A stretch of 64,000 nt of DNA, from positions 947,001-1,011,000 of the forward strand of contig NZ_CP041767.1 of NCBI RefSeq assembly GCF_022026395.1, written 5' to 3'. The translations under genes were made by a program, and so were the position numbers. The stretch is from Brevibacillus brevis (lineage in GTDB: Bacteria > Bacillota > Bacilli > Brevibacillales > Brevibacillaceae). Positions within the stretch are counted from its first letter, which is position 1. Every line of letters starts with the position of its first letter. The notes below the pieces were generated by a model, which worked only from the letters and a program-made list of their open reading frames with translations, was not told the origin of the DNA and ran no database searches. This document shows positions 33,359 through 41,980 of the stretch, one piece after another.

Positions 33359-34586
33359 CGGTAGCAATAGCCACGTCTTTTGTTCGATTCCCCCAAATCC
33401 ATCGTTGTAGGAGGACAGCGGCTCCGCCAATCAAAGCGATTAACATTCCGACCCATAGAAAAGCGGTATTTGGACCCCAAATGGTCATGATGACGCCACC
33501 GAGCAACGGAGCAATAATGAAAGTGGCGCTAGTCATTGAATCGATAATTCCCCTTACGCGGCCCAGTGCTTGCGGAGGGCTTTCTTTTTGTACCAAATAA
33601 TTGGCGCCGACCGAAGTCAGACCTGTTCCGACTCCAGCCAATATAGCGGGAATCAGAAGCCAATACATGCCATCAGCCGGCTGGAAAAATCCAATCCACG
33701 AAAAGCTAATTCCGATGAGCAAAACGCCACCGCCCAGCACCCACCCGTAAGAACGAATCTCTTTTAGACGATGGAGCCAGGTGACGGTCACAAGTGCCCC
33801 TAATCCAATGACACTGACCGTAACCCCGAGCATTTCCGGATTGTCGGGCAGCTTTTCGCGGAAAATCACGGGAAGCTGTGTATCCGCCAACTGAATCGCC
33901 AACGAGGTAATGGTTGCGAAGATCGTGCTGAACAACAGGATACGGTTTTTCAAAAAGATGCGCCAGCCCTCTTGCCATGCTTGACGGTAAGGGAGAGGTT
34001 GCTCTTCTGCGGATGTACGAGACAACGTATTCTCCACTTTGCGAATCGTGAATAGAAATCCAGTAGAGAGAAGGAAGGTCGAAGCATTAATCATCAAACA
34101 AATGGCGGGGGCAAAAATCGCCGCTACCAATCCTCCGGCAAGTGGACCGATTAATTTCCCCATCTGGAATACGGCTCCATTCAAAGCAGAGGCCTGTAAC
34201 AATTGATTCTCGGGTACGATTTGACGTGTCAAGGTCTGTTGCGCCGGATCATTGAAGACAGAAGCACCTGAACGCAAGGCAATGACCACCAAGAACCAAA
34301 ATGGATTCGGCATGGCAAGCAGGAGCAGAGTGAGAGCAGCCTGCATGATATTCATGGTCATGATCATTCGTACCTTGTTCACGCGGTCTGCAAGTACTCC
34401 GGCAAACTGCCCGAGCAAAATGCTTGGAGCTGCATAGGCAACGGGCAGGAGGGCCATCGTCATCGGATCAACCTTCCACACAAACCCCAAGAGGATGGAT
34501 ACCGCAATAAAATCAAACCAATCGCCAAGCGTAGACAGTCCGTACGAGATGAACAGGGTGCGAAACGTTCTATTTTCTTTTAACAA
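33330..34586 (-). CDS. MFS transporter (MFS_3 type)
   Basis: Twelve helices in 418 residues, with GQFAGVLADRVNKVRMIMTMN in loop 2-3 and NDPAQQTLTRQIVPENQLLQASAL, characteristic of the MFS_3 exporters. The only usable start is TTG at 34586, 7 nt after GGAGGG. That SD site lies in the 3' arm of a hairpin with a T run that also looks like a terminator for the gene upstream. Substrate unknown. Confidence 0.8.
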   Translation of the reverse strand: MLKENRTFRTLFISYGLSTLGDWFDFIAVSILLGFVWKVDPMTMALLPVAYAAPSILLGQFAGVLADRVNKVRMIMTMNIMQAALTLLLLAMPNPFWFLVVIALRSGASVFNDPAQQTLTRQIVPENQLLQASALNGAVFQMGKLIGPLAGGLVAAIFAPAICLMINASTFLLSTGFLFTIRKVENTLSRTSAEEQPLPYRQAWQEGWRIFLKNRILLFSTIFATITSLAIQLADTQLPVIFREKLPDNPEMLGVTVSVIGLGALVTVTWLHRLKEIRSYGWVLGGGVLLIGISFSWIGFFQPADGMYWLLIPAILAGVGTGLTSVGANYLVQKESPPQALGRVRGIIDSMTSATFIIAPLLGGVIMTIWGPNTAFLWVGMLIALIGGAAVLLQRWIWGNRTKDVAIATATIGSERVG

Positions 34587-34632
34587 AAAAATCCCTCCAT
34601 CGATCTGTTAACTCGATGATAAAAGGGATTTG
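34586..34632 (-). terminator. Terminator-like hairpin covering the MFS ribosome site
   Basis: On the reverse strand AAATCCCT pairs with AGGGATTT, with an inner CATCGA/TCGATG stem, and a T run follows. The 3' arm contains the SD (GGAGGG) of the MFS gene, and the T run leads into its TTG start. It could end the regulator operon, block translation, or both. Confidence 0.65.
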
Positions 34633-34643
34633 TCAGAGGAATA

Positions 34644-35783
34644 TCAGATAGTTGATGAGATGATGGCCCGAATCTTTTTCTGCAAGTAGTCAAACCGATA
34701 CTCTTCGGATAATTCCATCCAGATTTTTTGGTATTTACGCTCCCATTCTGCGTCGTAGCCGAAGTCTTTCAAGAACAACAAGATCTTTTGTGCGCCATAA
34801 ATGAGATGGGGGACGAACTTGGTGCTCCGTAACACCTCCAGACCTTCATCGACCAAGCGGCGCGCCTTGGCAAGCTCCTGTCGATGGTACAGACAAAGGC
34901 CGCGCGCAATGGTAAAGCTGCCGAGTTCACGCTGCATAGGGAGTTCTTGCAAGATCTTTTCAGAACGTTGAATAACTTTCTCAGCTTCGTCAACCTCTCC
35001 CATGAGCAGATACAAGAGGGCTTCTTCCGCTTGAAAAAAGAGTTGAAAGCCAGGTGAATTGACTCGCGCAACAACCTCCCTGGCAGGAAGCAGCTGTTTT
35101 TTGGCTCGCTCCCATTCTTTGGCCTGGGCGTAGACACTGATTGCGGTGATCTGCATCTCATCCTGATAATTTTCAGGCATACTTTTCGCGTTTTTCAGAG
35201 CCCATTGTAAAATTTCTACTGTTTTTTGCGAGTCAATTTCTGTCATATGGTATAGATGGAACAAATAAAACAGCTTTTTGAAAATGGGAGTGTTATCCTC
35301 GACGAACCAGCCGAAGTCACCGGCAACAAACCGCAAATAGGTAGCATAAAAAGAGTCCATCTGGAAGCCAAGCACTTGCTGATTCGCATAGAGCGTCTGC
35401 AAAGCGGCCCCCATACCCATGCCGTGGTAGGTGGTTAGCATCTTCTGGATGTTCTCGGAGAAATCACTGTGTAATGCGGATGGACTAGGCGATTGCTGCT
35501 CTTTTAGCGTAAGCCGGTAGCCGACTCCTCGGACCGTATCAATCTTGAGCAGATGAGACCACTTTTGCAGTTTTTTTCGCAAGCGATAAATGTGATCGTC
35601 GACAGTACGGTCAGTAGGCTCTTCCAACGGCCAAACGCGATCTAGCAAAACACTTCTTGAAAAGGCCCGGTTTTTCCATGTGTACAGAAATTGAAACAAG
35701 GCGTACTCCTTCGGCAAAAGGACAATCGTTTCCCCAGCATAATGGATTTGATACGTATGATCTGACCATGTTATCAATCCCAT
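34644..35783 (-). CDS. Winged-helix/TPR transcriptional regulator
   Basis: Residues 1 to about 95 form an OmpR/PhoB-type DNA-binding winged helix (LLPKEYALFQFLY, RTVDDHIYRLRKKLQ, IDTVRGVGYRL). No receiver domain precedes it. The rest (about 110-379) is all-helical with repeated pairs resembling tetratricopeptide repeats, as in BTAD/SARP-like proteins. The start overlaps the end of the sigma-54 activator gene by 10 bp (GAGGAG SD inside that gene), so the two are co-translated. The target is unknown; the next MFS gene is a candidate. Confidence 0.75.
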   Translation of the reverse strand: MGLITWSDHTYQIHYAGETIVLLPKEYALFQFLYTWKNRAFSRSVLLDRVWPLEEPTDRTVDDHIYRLRKKLQKWSHLLKIDTVRGVGYRLTLKEQQSPSPSALHSDFSENIQKMLTTYHGMGMGAALQTLYANQQVLGFQMDSFYATYLRFVAGDFGWFVEDNTPIFKKLFYLFHLYHMTEIDSQKTVEILQWALKNAKSMPENYQDEMQITAISVYAQAKEWERAKKQLLPAREVVARVNSPGFQLFFQAEEALLYLLMGEVDEAEKVIQRSEKILQELPMQRELGSFTIARGLCLYHRQELAKARRLVDEGLEVLRSTKFVPHLIYGAQKILLFLKDFGYDAEWERKYQKIWMELSEEYRFDYLQKKIRAIISSTI

Positions 35784-37507
35784 TTGAAAGACTCCTCGTT
35801 AATATTGAACTTCTTCATTTTATTGTAAAGGGTGCCACGAGATACGCCGAGCAGCTCAGCTGCTGCTTTTTTGTTCCCGTACGTACGCTCCAACGCTGCC
35901 AGAATGCGCTCTTTCTCGTTCGCAGGTGGAGGAGGGTTTGATGGAATTGATGAACGTATGATTGACGTCGGGGTCGGGGTCGGCTGTGTATACGTTCCCC
36001 CCATCGGAGTCAGCATAGAGACGTGTGCGGGTTCTGCGTGACTGCGAATGACAGACGGCAGATGCTCGGGCAAGATAACACCGTTTTCTTGCAGGATCGA
36101 CAGACGTTCAATGACGTTGCGAAGCTGTCGGATGTTTCCCGGCCAACTGTACTCGAACAACGCCTGCATGACTTCGGGGGAGATGCGTGGTACAGAGTGG
36201 TCATGGGCCACCGAATACTCATGAATGAAAATTTGTACGAGCTCTGGCAAATCCTCACGTCGTTCGCGCAGTGGAGGGATCTCCAGAGAAAAGACGTTCA
36301 GCCGATAATACAAGTCCTCACGAAAACGACCGTCTGCAACCATTTGCTCCAGCTGTCTGTTTGTCGCCGCTACGATCCGTGTATTGACGGTGATCGGCTC
36401 TGTTCCGCCTACACGGTAAAACTGGCGTTCCTGTAAGGCACGTAGCAGCTTGACCTGCAATTCTAGCGGCAGTTCTCCTATTTCATCGAGGAAAAGCGTA
36501 CCGCCATGCGCCAGCTCCAGCTTGCCAGGCTTGCCCTTTTTCTCGGCTCCGGTAAAAGCACCACCCTGATAACCAAACAGCTCACTTTCGAACAGAGCAG
36601 CAGGAATGGCACCGCAGTTGATCGCAATAAAGGGCTTGTCATGTCGGCGACTTGCCTGATGAATCGCTTTGGCAAACAGCTCTTTTCCGACGCCGCTTTC
36701 TCCATAAATCAGCACAGTGGCATCTGTCTGCGCCACTTTTTTTGCGGAACCAATAGCGGATTGGATCGAGGCCGAATGCCCCTTGATCGCGTAAAAAGGA
36801 TCGTCTGCTGCCTGAAACCGACTCATCTCTTGCTGCAAATTGTGGAGATGGGCCGTCGTATGCGCTAATTCTTCATTGAGACGAACCAGCTCGGTAATAT
36901 CCTGTTCGATGGAAATCGCGCCGATAATCTCACCCTCACGGCGAATCGGTGCCGCATTAATGAGTACATGACTGTCTGGACGAGGAATGTGATAGACACG
37001 TTGAACAGATGTCCCTTGACGCAGTGCATCGAGCAGGCGGATCGATTCACTGGCGAAGTGCTCATCGAGCGAAGTTCCGACGACTTGTTCGCGATCGATT
37101 TCATAAATCGTTTCTGCTGCCCGATTCCAGTGTTGGACGACATTGCGGGAGTCCACGATGGTGACAGCCTCACTCATCGTATCCATCAAGGTACTGAGCA
37201 GGGCAGACTGGTTTTGGGTCAACACGACAAAGGCAGTCATGAGCTGGTATGGCTCGACCATTCCCGTCGGAGTCCCTTGTTCATCCACGATGACGAGTGT
37301 CGGCAGATCGGAAACGCCTGGGCCAACGAGAATGTAGCTGATGGATTGTTCGAGCGTGGTTGTAGGAGAGACGATAACGACTTTGCCTCTTCGTTCTTTA
37401 TCTACCCATTCACCTACAGTTTCACCTGTGCGTATTTTGACAATATCAGGTGGAATCGGAATCGCAAACGAAGAGAGCGTACTGTCCAGCGAAAATAACG
37501 GTTTCAA
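35774..37507 (-). CDS. Sigma-54-dependent activator (PAS-AAA+-Fis, RocR-like)
   Basis: An N-terminal CBS-like sensory part (about 1-100) is followed by a PAS domain (about 105-220, EAVTIVDSRNVVQHWNRAAE). The AAA+ domain has Walker A GESGVGKE, the sigma-54 contact loop GAFTGA and Walker B GGTLFLDEIGELP. A Fis-type HTH (NKKAAAELLGVSRGTLYNKM) ends the protein. It activates SigL RNA polymerase from upstream sites. The start is TTG at 37507 (AGAGGTG SD). It is divergent from proline dehydrogenase, whose promoter is of the sigma-54 class. Confidence 0.92.
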   Translation of the reverse strand: MKPLFSLDSTLSSFAIPIPPDIVKIRTGETVGEWVDKERRGKVVIVSPTTTLEQSISYILVGPGVSDLPTLVIVDEQGTPTGMVEPYQLMTAFVVLTQNQSALLSTLMDTMSEAVTIVDSRNVVQHWNRAAETIYEIDREQVVGTSLDEHFASESIRLLDALRQGTSVQRVYHIPRPDSHVLINAAPIRREGEIIGAISIEQDITELVRLNEELAHTTAHLHNLQQEMSRFQAADDPFYAIKGHSASIQSAIGSAKKVAQTDATVLIYGESGVGKELFAKAIHQASRRHDKPFIAINCGAIPAALFESELFGYQGGAFTGAEKKGKPGKLELAHGGTLFLDEIGELPLELQVKLLRALQERQFYRVGGTEPITVNTRIVAATNRQLEQMVADGRFREDLYYRLNVFSLEIPPLRERREDLPELVQIFIHEYSVAHDHSVPRISPEVMQALFEYSWPGNIRQLRNVIERLSILQENGVILPEHLPSVIRSHAEPAHVSMLTPMGGTYTQPTPTPTSIIRSSIPSNPPPPANEKERILAALERTYGNKKAAAELLGVSRGTLYNKMKKFNINEESFKWD

Positions 37508-37552
37508 ATCGTCACCTCTTATCCAAACTAACAGGAAAAGGGATCGTCCCTG

Positions 37553-37598
37553 TTGTACATCTAATCAAAAGTGTACAAGAATAAACACGTAATGTACA
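37553..37598 (+). promoter_or_regulatory. Putative upstream activating sites (TGTACA repeats)
   Basis: Three copies of TGTACA lie at 37554-37559, 37572-37577 and 37593-37598. The first two extend to the inverted pair TTGTACA-N12-TGTACAA. They are about 55-100 bp upstream of the -24 element, the expected place for activator binding. Confidence 0.6.
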
Positions 37599-37650
37599 TA
37601 TGTGTTGAATATGTCGGATAGACATCACGATAGCGCTTACGAGAATAAGT

Positions 37651-37666
37651 TGGCACGATTCATGCT
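37651..37666 (+). promoter_or_regulatory. Sigma-54 (SigL) -24/-12 promoter
   Basis: TGGCACGATTCATGCT has the invariant GG and GC in the correct 10-bp spacing (consensus TGGCACN5TTGCA, one mismatch at the first T of the -12 block). The predicted start is near 37677, about 30 nt before the coding region. Confidence 0.85.
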
Positions 37667-37708
37667 AATAGAAGTGGACAGAGTACGTTGAGGAGGAGAC
37701 AGTCAACG

Positions 37709-38629
37709 ATGGAACAAGCTATGAAGGATTTCTTTCTATTTTTATCCAAAAACAAAACCTTAAACTCTGCCGCGAAAAAGTGGGGTCTGCGCTTTGGAGC
37801 GAGCCGCTTTGTATCTGGTCAAACCATTGCGGAGGCAATCAATGCTGTACGCAAGCTGAACCAGCAAGGTCTCGTGTGCACACTGGATCATCTGGGCGAA
37901 TTCGTGTTTAGCGTGGAGGAAGCAAACGAGTCTGCTGACTATTGCATCAAAACGCTGGAAGCGATCCACCAATCCGGTGTCGATTGCAATCTTTCGTTGA
38001 AAATGACTTCTCTCGGTCTGGATATTAGCCGCGAGCTTTGCATGGACAACATGAGACGCATTTTGGATTCGGCCAAGAAAAACGGAAACATTTTCGTTCG
38101 TATCGACATGGAGGACTACGCACACAATCATGTGACCATGGAGATTCTGAATGAATTGCTGCAAGAGTACAACAACGTAGGAACCGTTATTCAGGCGTAT
38201 CTCTACAAAGCATCGGATGATATCGATAGCCTGAAGGACAAAAAAGTGAATTTCCGCCTCGTAAAAGGAGCTTACAAGGAGTCTCCTGAAGTCGCTTACC
38301 CAAACAAGCCAGATGTAGATGAGAACTACAAAAAAATCATCAAGCAGCATCTGTTGAACGGCGGGTACGCTGCTGTGGCAACTCATGATGACAACATTAT
38401 TGATTTTGTGAAAAAGCTGGAAAAGGAACACAATATCCCGCGTACACAGTTTGAATTCCAAATGTTGTATGGTATTCGCACGCAGTCCCAAATTGATTTG
38501 GCTCGTGAAGGCTATAAAATGCGTGTTTATGTACCTTATGGAAACGACTGGTACGGTTATTTCATGCGCCGTTTGGCAGAAAGTCCGGCAAACGTAAAAT
38601 TTGTTCTCAAAGGGATGTTTACGAAATAA
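37709..38629 (+). CDS. Proline dehydrogenase
   Basis: An FAD enzyme of 306 residues that oxidises proline to pyrroline-5-carboxylate. The barrel motifs include DHLGEFVFS near residue 55, LSLKMTSLGLDIS, FVRIDMEDYAHNHVTMEI, RLVKGAYKESPEVAYP, VATHDDNIID, FEFQMLYGIR and RVYVPYGNDWYGYFMRRLAE. This is the monofunctional PutB/FadM type. I use the ATG at 37709, whose SD is AGGAGG; the in-frame TTG at 37688 lies within the leader upstream of that SD. No P5C dehydrogenase gene is adjacent. Confidence 0.95.
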   Translation: MEQAMKDFFLFLSKNKTLNSAAKKWGLRFGASRFVSGQTIAEAINAVRKLNQQGLVCTLDHLGEFVFSVEEANESADYCIKTLEAIHQSGVDCNLSLKMTSLGLDISRELCMDNMRRILDSAKKNGNIFVRIDMEDYAHNHVTMEILNELLQEYNNVGTVIQAYLYKASDDIDSLKDKKVNFRLVKGAYKESPEVAYPNKPDVDENYKKIIKQHLLNGGYAAVATHDDNIIDFVKKLEKEHNIPRTQFEFQMLYGIRTQSQIDLAREGYKMRVYVPYGNDWYGYFMRRLAESPANVKFVLKGMFTK

Positions 38630-38649
38630 GTTTTGCGAAGTATACTTGA

Positions 38650-38682
38650 CACCTTCGGAGATTCTCCGGAGGTTTTTATTTT
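38650..38682 (+). terminator. Intrinsic terminator
   Basis: ACCTTCGGAGA pairs with TCTCCGGAGGT with one or two mismatches, followed by TTTTATTTT. Confidence 0.85.
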
Positions 38683-38703
38683 ATCTGGAAAGGTGAGAGT
38701 CTT

Positions 38704-39633
38704 GTGAATTGTTCGATTATTTCGCTTACTCCTCCATATTCTTTTGACCGGCTGCTTCGGCGTCTTGAGACACATCCAGATACGCAGTTACGTGTGAATA
38801 AAGAAAAAAATAGCCTACAGCGCGTCTATCGTATCGGCTTACGGCCTGTGCTAGTCAGTATGCAATTTATAGGCAGCTTGGAAGAGCCTGCACTACGCTA
38901 CGAGACACAGGTGATTTTGCCCAAAACAGACCAGCAGCTGCTAGAAAAAATGATCCGCCGTACTTTTAGTGCCGATTTGGATCTATCTGTTATTTACGAG
39001 CAGATGAGGGAAGAAAAGGAGCTCGCCATCTTGACTGAACGGTTTCGCGGTCTTCGTCTTATGCTGGATGCCGATTTGTTTCAATGTATGGTCAAGACGA
39101 TCATCGGGCAGCAGATCAATCTGATCTTTGCAGCCAATTTGAGCGAGAGGCTTGTTACACGAGCAGGCGACCCAGTAGAAAACTCAAACGGCGAAGGCAT
39201 CATCGCTTTTCCGACGCCTGACGCGGTAGCGAGATTGACTGTGGAGGATTTGCGTTCTCTGCAATTTAGTCAGCGAAAAGCAGAGTATATCATCGATTTC
39301 GCCCGCGCCATTGTGAATGAAACGGTAGATTTGGAAAGACTATGGACAATGGAGGATGAGGAAATCATTACTTATCTCACTTCGCTGCGAGGAATTGGAC
39401 GATGGACAGTAGAGTGTCTACTCATGTTTGGGATGGGGCGTCCAGACTTGTTGCCTGCTGCTGACATCGGTTTGCGAAATGGAATTGTTCACCTTTATGG
39501 GATGAAAACGAAGCCAAATGAAAACGACATTCGCAAGCTGGGGGAAAAGTGGGCTCCATGGCGCAGTATCTATTGTCTGTACGTATGGGAAGCAGTGGGG
39601 GCGATCAAGAGAAAAGAGGTATTTGACCTGTAA
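38704..39633 (+). CDS. alkA: DNA-3-methyladenine glycosylase II (AlkA-like)
   Basis: This base-excision enzyme removes alkylated purines. The N-terminal AlkA-type beta domain (about residues 1-105) is followed by an HhH-GPD domain with VKTIIGQQINLIFAANLSERL. The hairpin is LTSLRGIGRWTVECLLMFGMGR, followed by the catalytic Asp in DLLPAADIGLRNG. Length (309) is normal. The GTG start follows AAGGTGA at 7 nt. Confidence 0.9.
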   Translation: MNCSIISLTPPYSFDRLLRRLETHPDTQLRVNKEKNSLQRVYRIGLRPVLVSMQFIGSLEEPALRYETQVILPKTDQQLLEKMIRRTFSADLDLSVIYEQMREEKELAILTERFRGLRLMLDADLFQCMVKTIIGQQINLIFAANLSERLVTRAGDPVENSNGEGIIAFPTPDAVARLTVEDLRSLQFSQRKAEYIIDFARAIVNETVDLERLWTMEDEEIITYLTSLRGIGRWTVECLLMFGMGRPDLLPAADIGLRNGIVHLYGMKTKPNENDIRKLGEKWAPWRSIYCLYVWEAVGAIKRKEVFDL

Positions 39634-39680
39634 AAACTTTCATTTTTAACAAAAGTTCAATAATTTTAAAAAATTAAAGG

Positions 39681-39710
39681 TTGAATAGTAAGTTAATTTT
39701 AAGTTATACT
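39681..39710 (+). promoter_or_regulatory. Promoter of brnQ
   Basis: TTGAAT (39681-39686) and TATACT (39705-39710) with 18-bp spacing in an AT-rich region. A weak CodY-like sequence starts at 39662 (four mismatches). Confidence 0.55.
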
Positions 39711-39752
39711 GATGAAAATTTTATTTTATTAAATAATATTGAGAGGATTCAT

Positions 39753-41087
39753 ATGAAAGAACTTTCCACGAAAGAAACAATTACAATTGGTTTGATGCTG
39801 TTTGCCCTATTCTTTGGAGCAGGGAACATGATTTTTCCGCCAGCTCTAGGACAAGCTGCAGGAGATAATGTTTGGATCGCGATGGCCGGCTTTTTGATTA
39901 CTGGTGTAGGTCTGCCTTTACTTGGAATCATTGCAGTAGGATTGGCTGGCGGTAACTTGCAAACGATGGCGTCAAGAGTCCATCCGATGTTTGCAGTCGT
40001 GTTCACGTTTATTGTTTATCTGTCGATTGGTCCATTCATGGCCATTCCGCGGACAGGTACAGTAACCTTTGAAATGGGCGTATTGCCGTTTTTGCCTGAA
40101 TCTATGAAAGACAGTTGGGTACCGCTTTTTGTGACCACAATCGTCTATTTTGCCATCACCTTCTGGTTGAGTCTGAACCCGAGCAAGCTTGTGGATCGAA
40201 TCGGTAAAATCTTGACACCTGCACTTTTGATCATCATTGGCCTGATGTATGTCAAATCACTCATTTCTCCAATGGGTGAGGTGGCACAACCAATAGGAGC
40301 CTATCAGGATACAGCATTCTTCAAAGGCTTTATCGAGGGCTATCTGACGCTGGATGCATTAGCTGCAATGGTATTTGGTCTGGTAGTAACAACGGCTGTT
40401 CAGGAAAGAGGAATCATCGATCGCAAAAAAGTGATGTGGTCTACGATTAAAGCAGGAATTCTCGCAGCTACCGGACTTGGACTTGTCTATCTTGCTCTCA
40501 GCTATTTGGGAGCGACGAGTGTATCGTTTGCGAAATCGGAAAATGGTGGACAAATTTTGACAGGGGTCGTGCATCAATTGTTCGGTCCGTTAGGCTCGCT
40601 TTTGTTGGGAGCAGCTGTTACGCTTGCTTGCCTCACCACTTCTGTCGGGCTCGTCACAGCGTGCAGTCAATTTTTCTCGAGTCGTATTCCTGGCATCTCC
40701 TACAAGAAAATGGCTGTGATCCTGAGTGTGTTCAGCGCTGCGGTAGCAAACGTAGGTTTGACACAGCTGATTACCTTCTCTGTGCCTGTCTTGATGGCGA
40801 TTTATCCGCTGGCGATCGTGCTGATGCTGCTGACGTTTTGTGATCGGATGTTCAAAGGACATCGTGCCGTTTACGTCGGCGCGATCACGGCAACGGCTGT
40901 CATCAGTTTGCTGGATGGAGCTTCCCAGCTTGGATTGTCTATCGATTCGCTGACACCATTCTTGGAACAATTGCCTCTGTACAAAGTAGGAATTGGTTGG
41001 CTGGTGCCAGCCTTTGCGGGCGCACTGTTCGGGTTGTTGTGGGCTAGCCTCACACGCAGTGTTCCGGTTATAAGAGAAACGAAGTAA
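39753..41087 (+). CDS. brnQ: Branched-chain amino acid:cation symporter BrnQ
   Basis: The 444-residue carrier has about twelve helices and imports Leu/Ile/Val with Na+ or H+. The N-terminal ETITIGLMLFALFFGAGNMIF, followed by PP, and the SIGPFMAIPRTGTVTFEMGV segment are family hallmarks. I start at the ATG at 39753 behind GAGAGG; the longer frame from 39681 would place the promoter inside the gene. It is monocistronic. Confidence 0.93.
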   Translation: MKELSTKETITIGLMLFALFFGAGNMIFPPALGQAAGDNVWIAMAGFLITGVGLPLLGIIAVGLAGGNLQTMASRVHPMFAVVFTFIVYLSIGPFMAIPRTGTVTFEMGVLPFLPESMKDSWVPLFVTTIVYFAITFWLSLNPSKLVDRIGKILTPALLIIIGLMYVKSLISPMGEVAQPIGAYQDTAFFKGFIEGYLTLDALAAMVFGLVVTTAVQERGIIDRKKVMWSTIKAGILAATGLGLVYLALSYLGATSVSFAKSENGGQILTGVVHQLFGPLGSLLLGAAVTLACLTTSVGLVTACSQFFSSRIPGISYKKMAVILSVFSAAVANVGLTQLITFSVPVLMAIYPLAIVLMLLTFCDRMFKGHRAVYVGAITATAVISLLDGASQLGLSIDSLTPFLEQLPLYKVGIGWLVPAFAGALFGLLWASLTRSVPVIRETK

Positions 41088-41096
41088 TGAATGAAG

Positions 41097-41129
41097 AGCG
41101 GGTGGGCTTTAGGTCCACTCGCTTTTTTA
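41097..41129 (+). terminator. Intrinsic terminator
   Basis: AGCGGGTGG (41097-41105) pairs with CCACTCGCT (41115-41123), followed by TTTTTTA. Confidence 0.85.
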
Positions 41130-41281
41130 TTGTTGCAAACCATTTTGTCCTGCTTTTACCAGCTGGATAGGACTTCTATCCGTCCACAACACGGGTGATC
41201 TATGTTACCATGGAAAAACGTAAATTGTCTGAACGGCATGTTTCATTATATGTCGTTTTGAAAGAAGGGAGGTTATTGGCT

Positions 41282-41980
41282 ATGTCCACGATGAAAGTCT
41301 TGGTTGCCGATGACGATCCAAACGTACGCGAAATTATTCGCCTTTATTTTGAAAAACAACAAATCGAGCTCATCGCAGCAACAGATGGACGAGAAGCTCT
41401 TGAGATGATGGAAAAGGAACAGCCGGATGTGGTCATTCTCGATGTCATGATGCCGCAGTTGGATGGCTTTGAAGCATGCAGGGAAATCCGCAAGAAGTGG
41501 GATACGCCGATTATTATGCTGACGGCAAAGGATGAGGAGTTTGACCGTGTTCTCGGCTTGGAGCTCGGAGCGGATGATTACGTGACGAAGCCGTTTAGTC
41601 CACGTGAAATCGTCGCACGTATCCGCGCGATCATGCGCAGATTGCAGCCAAAGCCAAAAGTAGAAGATGAGGCAGTGGCTCGGACCTTTGTTTTTGAGCA
41701 ATTGACGATTGATCTGGATAAACGGGAAGTGATCGTTGCCGGGGAAAAAGTGAGCTTTCGCCCGAAGGAGTTTGATTTGCTTGTTCAACTCGTCAAGTCG
41801 CCGGGAAGTGTATGGTCGCGGGAGCAATTGCTGGAACAAGTGTGGGGCTTTGATTATTTTGGTGATGTTCGAACGATCGATGTTCATATTAAAAAGATCA
41901 GACAGCGTTTAGATAAGCTCCCGTACGAATGTATTCAAACGGTTTGGGGGATCGGCTACAAGTTTGGGGTGGATAACTGA
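41282..41980 (+). CDS. Response regulator, OmpR family
   Basis: The receiver domain is intact (DDD near residue 11, phospho-Asp in VVILDVMMPQLDG, Lys in YVTKPFSPRE) and is joined to a PhoB-type winged helix (FRPKEFDLLVQLV, VRTIDVHIKKIRQRL, VWGIGYKF). I choose the ATG at 41282 because GGGAGG precedes it; the in-frame ATG at 41195 has no SD. The stop overlaps the kinase start by one base (TGATG). Confidence 0.92.
   Translation: MSTMKVLVADDDPNVREIIRLYFEKQQIELIAATDGREALEMMEKEQPDVVILDVMMPQLDGFEACREIRKKWDTPIIMLTAKDEEFDRVLGLELGADDYVTKPFSPREIVARIRAIMRRLQPKPKVEDEAVARTFVFEQLTIDLDKREVIVAGEKVSFRPKEFDLLVQLVKSPGSVWSREQLLEQVWGFDYFGDVRTIDVHIKKIRQRLDKLPYECIQTVWGIGYKFGVDN

Noticed and set aside
39655..39680. 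CodY box before brnQ
   Set aside because: The best match to AATTTTCWGAAAATT has about four mismatches in very AT-rich DNA, too weak to call as a feature.
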